Positions 56,114 to 64,000 of a stretch of DNA of 64,000 nt are shown piece by piece; position 1 is the first letter of the stretch; the number at the start of each line of letters is the position of its first letter. The notes beneath the pieces are model-generated. The model had not been told where the DNA came from and searched no databases. It saw only the letters and a list, made by a program, of their open reading frames with translations. Location of the stretch: contig CM045750.1 in the NCBI GenBank assembly GCA_024760905.1, forward strand, positions 12,475,419 to 12,539,418, given 5' to 3'. Source of the stretch: Plotosus lineatus (lineage: Eukaryota > Chordata > Actinopteri > Siluriformes > Plotosidae). The translations under genes and the position numbers were made by a program.

Positions 56114-56903
56114 CAGTGATACCTCTGCTCACGAACATAATTGGTTCCCAGAAAGTGTGTGTGAGGCGAAAAGTTCGTCTTCCGAACATTTATTTCCCAT
56201 AAGAAACCATTAAAATGAGAATAATCCGTTCCCAGGTCCCCATAAAACATAATTTTCTACTAAATAAGCCTTAAAACTACACAAAAATATACCTTATTTT
56301 ATGTATAATAAATGTGCTATTGTATTGTAATTAAAGAAATAAACTGTACTGTATAATAAAGTCGTTTTATTTACCTTTGTGATGGTAGTTGATGGCTTGA
56401 AGGAATGGAGTGGGAGGAGGAGGGAGGGAGGGACTTACTGTTTGGAAGGAGTGTTTGGAAACGCCTACTGTTTGGAAACACCCTTAGCCACACACGCACC
56501 CTTAATAGCTTCCTTGTTCTTAAGGATGGGAGCAATGGTAGACTTAGCGTACTGGTACTGGGACGCTGAGTCACACAAACGCACACCTCGTTCGTGTTTT
56601 TCAATGATCTCCGCCTGTGGTGGGGTCTTTTTCGGTCCCATAATAGCAAAAGTACACTCAATATGGTCCAAAATGTCTATCAAACACAAACCACTCCCGC
56701 ACTCAAAGAAAGGGGTGTGACGAACTGTGACGCCGTGAGCGTGCGTCAGCTTCTCGTGGCCGCCACCGTGGCGCTGTTCGACCGCGTGGTTTGATTCGTC
56801 CGCCGAAAACTAGTTCGTCAGCAGAGACAATATGCTCGCAAATTTAATGTTCTTGAGGCGAAAAGTTCGTGAGCTTAAGCGTTCGTCAGCGGAGGTTTTA
56901 CTG
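56114..56903. mobile_element. Pogo/Tigger-like MITE family F copy 2 (790 bp)
   Basis: Left end CAGTGATACCTCTGCTCACG, right end complement of CAGTAAAACCTCCGCTGACG, TA on both sides (56112-56113, 56904-56905). It differs from copy 1 at roughly ten positions by eye, with no length change. Confidence 0.92.
56468..56689 (-). CDS. Short CENP-B/Tigger-like HTH peptide in MITE F2
   Basis: Same 74-residue open frame as in copy 1, with one replacement near the start (MCLID for MCLLD). MGPKKTPPQAEIIEKHERGV begins at 56641. The helix-turn-helix region is unchanged between the copies. The two copies are young, so shared openness alone does not prove selection. Confidence 0.55.
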
Positions 56904-56905
56904 TA

Positions 56906-58735
56906 TTATTATACATTTACAAAATACATGCACATACATATAAAAGGTGTGCACTTCAATGTTGGTGTAGTTTATTTTTATTGTATCCGTACCCTTTGAA
57001 TGTGATTACTCGTTTTCAGGACATATTTCTTCTTCCCCCATTTGTGACTGTTTTTATAACCTGGCCTTCATTTAAAAATGAATTAAATAAACCTGACCTA
57101 AACCAACAGTCTTTCAGGTGCCCTGAGAAACACAGAGAGTAACACTGACATTTTAGAAAGTACAAACTAGTTTCTAGCTTAAGACACAGATCACTCAAAA
57201 CAAAAGACAAAAACATGGTTTAAAATGAAAAGCTAAAAAATAAAAAATTAAATTTTTTTTTTAAAAATCGCACCTTCAAAAGTACAGATCATGAATTAAA
57301 CTGCTGTTAAACTTCCCCAATTAAACTGGTACAGTTTAAATAATTTCTTCATCCTGATTATAAAAGAAAAGCAAGAAAAACCACACACAAAGAATCCCCT
57401 CTCCGTCGGTTTGCCTCTCAGACACAAGCATGTTCTACAGTGTTGTAAAGGGAGAGAGAGGTCAAGGGTCGGGTGATGATGGCATTATACTGTGAATAAT
57501 AATAATAATAATGTAATCATAATAATCACAATGATAAGTGATATTAAGCAACATGTATTGAATTAATTGAAAAGGCTAATCTACGAAGCACAATTCCATA
57601 TAGTGTAGTGCACTACACCTCGTTTGATCAAAGAAAGCTAAAATCTAATTAGTATCATTAAAAAATATATGATTTTTGTGCCAAAAATGTCAAATACGAA
57701 TACTGTATCAAAATAAACAGTAAACTCGGACTGAATATAGCAGAATCTAGCAGTCGTGATTATCTGATTCTGGTTATAAAGACAGACGCTGGCAGTACTC
57801 CTACTTAATGTGTGTCAGATTTGGTCAGAGGAAGTTTGAATACCATTGGGAAAATAAATGCAAGCTCCTCACTGAAACATGGTCAGGGCGTTGAAGGTCT
57901 GAGCATTAGCAGGAACGGAAGGATGTAGAAGATGGGGAGGATGGAGAGGGTGCTTGAGTTCGGATGGGAAACGTGCTTGGGTGTATCCAGTATGTATAAA
58001 CAATAAAAACCTGTGTGCCTGCGTGCGCGTCCTTGAGCTGTAATATTTGCTGTACGTCTTAGCACAGAGGAAACCGCTCCTCCCGGGTATGATGTAAAGT
58101 GTTTATCTCCAGGGAAGGTTGCTGAGACTGTGTTGATAAAAGTGTGCTAGTGAGACTGGATGCTAATCCAACTCTCGCTCTTGTGTCCTTGAGGTCACGT
58201 TCTCCTCCCTGATGGCTGAACAAGAGGCTCTTTGCCTCCCCTTGTTTACAGAGCCCTACCAATCAGAGCCAGCTGTATAGATGAAATGGATTGTGGGACG
58301 TTGGCTTTGCCTCAAGACTACCCTTGAGTTTGGCATAGAGTTTACAAATGAAAAAGCAGAATAATCAATCACAACCATGACTTCAAGAGAAAAGGTAATT
58401 TAAAAGCACCCAGAGAGCAAAAATGCTTAACAAGCAATTAATGATTTTGTCATTGGAAAAAAAAAGTGCTCTCATCACATTTTAATAGGGATGCATTTGA
58501 ACAGCATGTTGTGAGCCATCAGTTTATCCTTGCACCCCAGAACGGTGACCATGAGCTGTAGTAGCTGCAGAGTTATATGACAGCTTTATGCTTGTTTATT
58601 TTAGAGATGGCATGACACTGCTTACATGTAGACACACTGATCCTGAGACCTTGAGTGCTGATATCGATATTGCCTGAATCAACTCATTCAATAAATAAAT
58701 TAAAATAAAAAACTTTGTTCATTAATTAGTTTTCT
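56906..58735. other. Intronic stretch, no gene seen
   Basis: About 1.8 kb, the longest stretch here without recognised repeats apart from a short (AAT)n at 57497-57512. No credible exon was identified. A conserved non-coding element is possible and cannot be judged here. Confidence 0.4.
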
Positions 58736-58737
58736 GA

Positions 58738-58893
58738 ACCATACACCCTGGACGGCTTGCCAGGCCATCGCAGGGCAGAAACACGTTGACTGCAGTGCAG
58801 ACTAGTCTTTACAAAAACAGCAATGGTTCTTTTACATGCCACTCACCATAGACAGTCATGGCCAACCTTTGATTATCCAGTTAGCCCCGCTAT
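58738..58893 (-). mobile_element. SINE A1 fragment (body and start of tail)
   Basis: Minus strand: TGGCGAG-type body with AAAGAACCATTGCTG and GCCTGGCAAGCCGTCCAGGG. Head and tail ends are missing. Confidence 0.75.
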
Positions 58894-59159
58894 TAAACTT
58901 TCAAATAATATAAAATACTGAAATATATAACTAAACAAAATTTCTGATTTATTTTCCTCTGTTTCATTTGTTTTCACATACACTTCAGGGCCAAATGTAT
59001 TAGGACAATTGTCCTTTTCTCCCCTGTTGATCTGAAGTGTGCATTTGTACAGAATATAATATTGGTCTACTGTACCATTTCAGTTGGAAAAAGGAAAACA
59101 TGTTTTAGTATGATGATACGTCTGTGCGCAAAAATGTGAGGTCTAAAGTGAGGGGAAAA

Positions 59160-59375
59160 ATAACCTGCACAGACTCCTGATCTCAACTTCAGTGAGCATC
59201 AACTCTAAAACAGGCATATTTGACTAAACTCAGTATTTAATCTCAGTAATGCTCTTATGGCAGAATGGGTACGTATCCGTACAACTGTGCTCCAAAATTT
59301 AAAGGAAAGCCTTCTCAGAAGAATGACTTTTATGCCAAGGGGGGTTTACATCTGTAATGATCACAAAGCATATAT
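59160..59375 (+). pseudogene. Tc1-like transposase C-terminus, fragment
   Basis: Reads LSNALMAEWVRIRTTVLQNL then KESLLRRM, matching the C-terminal 'ALVAEW..IP...FQNLVESLPRR' wording of fish Tc1-like transposases. The upstream part is degraded. Confidence 0.65.
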
Positions 59376-59609
59376 GGATGTGTTTGCCAGGTATGCCAAA
59401 GGTTTGGGATATATTTGTAGCATTTAGCAATCTCCGATCCAGATTGACTTACAGAAGTGCTTTAAAATCACTATCAGTAAATATTTTGTTCTTCTGGTTT
59501 GTTAGAACACAGAGTAAGTATACCGTCAGTCAAACAGTTGGTAGCTGTTGCGTGTGGCGTGTGCAGTCTTTTTTTTTTTTTTTTTTTGGTAGTGTGTATG
59601 AAAAGCATT

Positions 59610-62050
59610 GTGCTAGTCTAAATACTGACTAAATAGTGACTCTGTTGTCTGAACAGCAAAAAGGTAGTTCATTCCTTCACCTTGGAGCCAGAACAGAGAA
59701 GAATTTAGATGTATTTTTCCCTTGCCCCTTCGTAGAAGGAGGGTCCAGTCTAGCAGTACTAGAGTATTTGAGAGAATGCGATGCAGTGCATGGTTTGATA
59801 AGTACTTTGAAGAAAGGTCCATTTTTGACATTGTAGGCAAGCAGTAGTGTTTTTAAATTGAATGCGAACAGCTACAGGAAGGCAGTGGAGAGTTTGTAGC
59901 AGCGATATGGTGTGGGAAATTTTGGGAAGCTTAAAAAACAAGCTGTGCAGCTGCATTCTGGACCTGTTGCAGAAGACGAATAGCACTCAAAGGTAGACCT
60001 GTTAGGAGTGAGTTGCAGTAGTCTAGCCTTGGGATTACAAATGGATTGAACAAGTATCAGAGTGGCCTTAGTGCAAAGAAATGGATAAATCCTTCGGATG
60101 TTAAAGAGGAGAAATTGACATTATCAAAAAAGATTAGTGATATGAGAAGAGAAGGACAGGCACTCATCTATGGTTACTGAAAGACTTTGTTCAGTGCCTG
60201 AAGGAGAGATCACAGCGTTGTTCAAGGACATTGCAAGGTCTTGATGTGGGGATGAGTCAGCTGGGATGAACAGCAATTCAGTCTTCTTACTGGGAGTAAG
60301 ATTCAGCTGGTGAGCTGCCATCTATGAGGAGATACTTGCCTGACATGCAGAGATCTGGGCAGAAACATTAGTGTCTGAGGGAGGAAGTGTCTGAGTGTCA
60401 TCTGTATAGCAGTGATATGAGAACCCATGTGAGGATATGGCATCACTGAGGTATCTAGTATAAAGAAAGAACAGAAGTGGACCAAGAATTGAGCCTGAGG
60501 GATCACCAGTGGAAAGTCAGAATGGTGAAGATGTGGATCCCCTCCATTTAGCCTCATATGAGCGATCTTCCAGGTAGGAAGCAAATTATTGCCATCCTGC
60601 ACCATAAATTCCTAGACTCTTGAGGATGGACAAGAGAGTCTTGTAGTTGACCATGTCAAATGCTGTTGAAATGTGGAGGAGGCTAGAAGGCTAAAGACTG
60701 ATGACATGTCACTTGATCTTGTTTCAGGTAGCTTCCCTGGACAGCCAAGAATGCAGTCTCTGTGGAATTTACTGCTTTGACGTCAAATTAATGAGGGTCA
60801 AGGAGTTTATTCTGCAAAAGATAGAAAGACATTTGGTGATAAATAGTGTGTAGGAAAAATGTGCAAGGGATGTGGAAGTGGAATCTACGCTGTGTAGAGT
60901 TGGGGTGGCAGTAAATATCCGACACACTTGTTTAATCTTCCCATCAAAGAAGTTGGCAATATCTTCAGTGGTCAGGGAGGAAGGGGCAAGTCGAGCAGAT
61001 GGATTGTGTAAGGATAAAAATATGTTGTGGAGTTTGAATGGGTCTTGTGCGGCAGTGTCCAACTTTCTCTTGTAGAAGGCTGACTTAGCAGAAGCCACAT
61101 CAGATGAAAATGTGAATAGAAGAGCATTGGAGGAATCCAGTTCTGATTCAAGTTTCACTTTCTCTCAGCTGCTTTGAGTCGTCTACGATTGCTTTGCAGC
61201 ACCTCCAAGAGCCAAGGAGCAGAGCAAGAAGTCTTTTTGGATTTTGTAGATAATGGGCAGAGGAGATCCAAAGAAGCAGAGAGTGAAGAGAAGAGAAGAA
61301 AGAGTCAGTAGCAGATTCTAGTGGTAAGGAAGACAAGAAGACTGTTAAGAATATAAGATAAAGTACAAGAAGCAACAGATGAAGGAGATATAGTGTGGAA
61401 GTTTAGTAGAGTGGGAAGAAAACTGACAGCTAGTGTTGTATAAAGTAAGTAAGCTGATAGTAAAGGAAACCAAGTGCTGGTCAGAGATGTGGAGTGGCAT
61501 TACTGGCTGTGACTAGGGAGGGATGGCTGAAAACAAGATCCAAGCGATTCCGTTCTCCATGTGTGGTTGTTACTCTGTGCAGTTGTTAAAAGTTTAAGAA
61601 AATGAATAAGGAAGACGGGCAGGGCAAGAGGACGAAAGTTTGTCAGAGGGCAGATTAAAGTCTCCCAGAATAGTTAGTGTTGTCAGTGGGAAAGGTGCTG
61701 AGGAGTGTGTCCAGGAAATGTCTTAAGGGTCTACGAGGGTAAAATCACAACAATGAGGAGGGTGGTTTGAGAGCAGACTTTTATTGCATGAACGTCAAAG
61801 GAGGAGCTGGTTGGATGAGACAGAGAGTGGTGTGTAGCACCATGTCCGAGAAATGAGAAGATCTGTACCACCACCCCTCCCAATTACTCATGGAGTATGA
61901 AAGAAAGTATAAGCAGCGATAAGAGCTCCTGATGCAGTTTCAGTTTGTGCAAAAGAGTAGTGAGAAGCAATGGCAGCGATGAAATCAGCCTTTTTCACAG
62001 GAGATTCAACAAAAGGCAAGAAAACTATTAAATTACCACCATTCAAGTAC
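59610..62050 (-). pseudogene. L2-group LINE, endonuclease and RT, degraded
   Basis: Minus strand from 62050 downward. Endonuclease traces are LGDFNLPSDKL near 61660 and SDQHLVSFTIS near 61470. A linker (61158-60769) carries LTTEDIANFFDGKIKQVC. RT motifs follow: [12 protein letters not shown], a YTDD box at about 60408 where the active family has YADD, then MAAHQLNLTPSKKTELLFIP. The C-terminus has QNAAA-like sequence, KISHTISLLQTLHCLPVAVR and IQFK. There are multiple stops and frameshifts, and the 3' end is lost near 59610. This family could have supplied machinery for L2-tailed SINEs; that link is inferred. Confidence 0.78.
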
Positions 62051-62379
62051 TGTAGTTCTTATAAAAAAGGTCTGTGTTGCTAACAGCTACAAACGTCATG
62101 TCATGGATACAGTATATTTGCATGTTCTTGATTTTCAAAATGTTATTACATTTGCCTTGTGTTTCAGGCTGTTAGCCTGTTGAAGGGATGTTGTGTAGGC
62201 ACGACAAGAACCTGGAACGTTTGGAGATGTGGATCACATTTAGTGCACATCCGTGAAAGTGCGTGCAGCCTGCTACAGCTGTTATTGTGTTTCCCATACA
62301 TTTAACTCTCCTTTTCTTACATTAACTTTTTTCTTATACTTCTTGTTTTATTGCTTATAAGAAGCTACCCTCTCAATAT

Positions 62380-64000
62380 GTGGATTGAGAGAGTTTTTTT
62401 CACCTTTTCTTGCTGCAGAACCTTTACTTTCATGGACTGCAATGCAGCAACTACACGCATGGTTTGTTTACTCCAGGGATTGGCTGATTGCCCTGAAGCT
62501 GGCTGGATTAGTAGCCAGACCCACATACATACCAGTGGAAATCTTGAGAAAAACACACCGTGGGTGCAGAGGTGGAGGACATAAGGAGAGAAAGAGTTGA
62601 GGCAGTCAGAGAGCGGAGGCTTACATTGAGGAAAAGGTACAAGTCAAGTCCTCCTGTCTATTCTAATGGGGAATGTGAGGTCACTGGGAAATAAAATGAA
62701 TGAACTGACAGTGCTAGCATGGAGTCAGAGGGAGTATCAGGAGCGTAGTTTAATGTATTTCGTGGCAACATGACTGCATCAGAATATTCTCGATAACAAC
62801 GTATCGATTATGGGCTTTCGCACTGTTCGGGTCGACAGAGACTGCACCGTGAGCTGTAAGTGGAAAGGACGAGGGCTTGCCGTTCTTGCCAATAACTGGT
62901 GGTGTAACCCCAGACACATGACCATTGAAAAGCGGAGTTGTGGGCCGGACTTTGTACTGGATGCTTTTGGACACAGACCATATTATTTGCCGAGGGAATT
63001 TTCCCATGTCATCTTCGTGGTTGTTTATGTTCTTCCTTCTGCCAACCTCGTAGCCGCTTGTAACACTGTGCATGCTACCATAAACCAATTACAGACTCGG
63101 CACCTGAGTGCTTTCATTGTGATCTCTGGTGCCTTCAACCATGTCACCATGGATAATACACTGCCAAACTTTGAGCAGTCTGCAGACTGTCCCACCAAAG
63201 GGGCGAGAACTTTACATCAGCTGAATGCAAACTCTAGGGGATGTGTACAGTTTCTCCACCTCCCCCCACTGGGAAGATCAGACCACAACTTAATTTACCT
63301 CTCTTCATGCTATGTGCCTATAGTGAAGATGCAGAATGCGACTAGAAGGACTGTTTAGGAAATGGTTGGAGGAGGCCACTGAGAAACTGAAATACACATT
63401 CCAAACAATGGATAACAGTGATAACATTAATGGGTTGACTAAGTGTATTTTACACTACATTAATTTCTGCACCGACACCATTGTCCCAACTCAAATGGTC
63501 TTTTGTTACCCAAATAACAAGCCCTGGGTGACAAAGACATGAGGACTGTGAGGACAGGGCCAATGAGCTGAATATGTTCTTTAACCGATTCAAAACTGCA
63601 GCTACTGCCCAACAACCCTCTAATTTGTCAGGATCAAGCCTGAAACCTCCAGCCTTGCCATTCTCTCTCCCTCCCTCTCCTCACTGCACCCCTGCCTTCT
63701 GTGATGAGCCTGACACCTTGTTCCCTCCTGTAAATTTCACTTGCAATCAGGTCAAGAAACAACTGAAAAGACTCCACTCAGACAAGGCAGCAGGTCTGCA
63801 ATGGGTGAGCCCCCATGCCCTGAAAGCCGTTGTCCCCAGTCTTACATTACATCTTCACAATGAGCCTGAGTCTACAGAGAGTCTCAGTGCCATGGAAGAC
63901 CTCATGCCTCATTCCTGTACCAAAGACCCATACATCCCAGTAGCCTCGAGGATTATAGAGTCATGGCACTGAGTTCATATGTAATGAAGACCTTCGAGAT
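62380..64000 (+). pseudogene. Rex1/CR1-type LINE, 5' half, runs off window
   Basis: Starts with a 5' coding region (FVYSRDWLIALKLAGLVARP near 62460), then MGNVRSLGNKMNEL near 62670. The endonuclease follows in an open frame at 62810-63358 with PLGRSDHNLIYL, whose SDHN is the conserved APE-type motif; GAFNHV replaces the usual GDFNH, so a catalytic Asp is changed to Ala. After a frameshift near 63345 come KPWVTK and, from 63555, ANELNMFFNRFKT and LHSDKAAGLQWVSP (RT fingers), as in the copy at 8305-9865. It is cut by the window end. Confidence 0.8.

Noticed and set aside
62810..63358. 182-codon open frame as a host exon
   Set aside because: It is the APE-type endonuclease of a Rex1-type LINE (SDHN motif, family wording), followed by the same RT start seen at 8305-9865.

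Overview
This window is vertebrate nuclear DNA, most likely from a ray-finned (teleost) fish. The pointers are one recognisable vertebrate coding exon with a canonical splice donor, very dense (TA)n, (CA)n and (TG)n microsatellites, tRNA-derived SINEs with LINE-type tails, an RTE-clade LINE, CR1/Rex1- and L2-group LINEs, and many small hAT and Tc1/mariner (pogo/Tigger-like) elements. There is no bacterial-style gene organisation. The single host gene feature I can support is coding exon 1 of neurobeachin (nbea) at 1628-1849, preceded by a CpG-rich promoter/5'UTR candidate (about 1195-1627) and followed by a GTGAGT donor at 1850. The remaining 62 kb reads as the first intron of nbea, continuing past the window end. 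I found no second exon.

Layout. 1-650: nested SINEs upstream of the gene. 1195-1855: CpG-rich promoter, exon 1, donor. 1900-2373: a G-free minisatellite inside the intron. 2.4-8 kb: microsatellites, SINEs, a small hAT MITE and a SINE split by a pogo-like MITE. 8.1-9.9 kb: broken Rex1-type LINE. 10-17 kb: (TA)n arrays, a palindromic DNA-transposon relic, RTE fragments and SINEs. 17.3-26 kb: pogo-like elements, two of which abut. 26.9-30.1 kb: a hAT element split by a nearly full-length but internally deleted RTE LINE with a perfect 19-bp target duplication. 30.2-33.7 kb: two copies of one MITE family, each carrying later insertions. 34-46 kb: more SINEs, MITEs and RTE 3' ends. 47.1-47.3 kb: a long hairpin with a hammerhead-ribozyme-like core. 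48-57 kb: further pogo-like elements, including two nearly identical 790-bp copies. 58.7-62 kb: Tc1 debris and a broken L2-group LINE on the minus strand. 62.4-64 kb: the 5' half of another Rex1-type LINE, cut by the window end.

How the parts relate. The LINEs (RTE, L2 group, Rex1 type) are plausible enzyme sources for the SINEs. The most interesting observation is that one SINE, with the same tRNA-like head and the same central body, occurs here with three different 3' tails joined at the same point: an L2-type tail (type A1), a tail assembled from the 5' end plus the 3' end of the RTE element that is also in this window (type A2), and a tail of unknown origin ending in a GTGAA-type repeat (type A3). 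The small DNA transposons share TA target sites, several keep only the N-terminal helix-turn-helix part of a CENP-B/Tigger-like transposase, and their nesting gives a relative insertion order. Family names given here are from recognition of motifs, without database searches.
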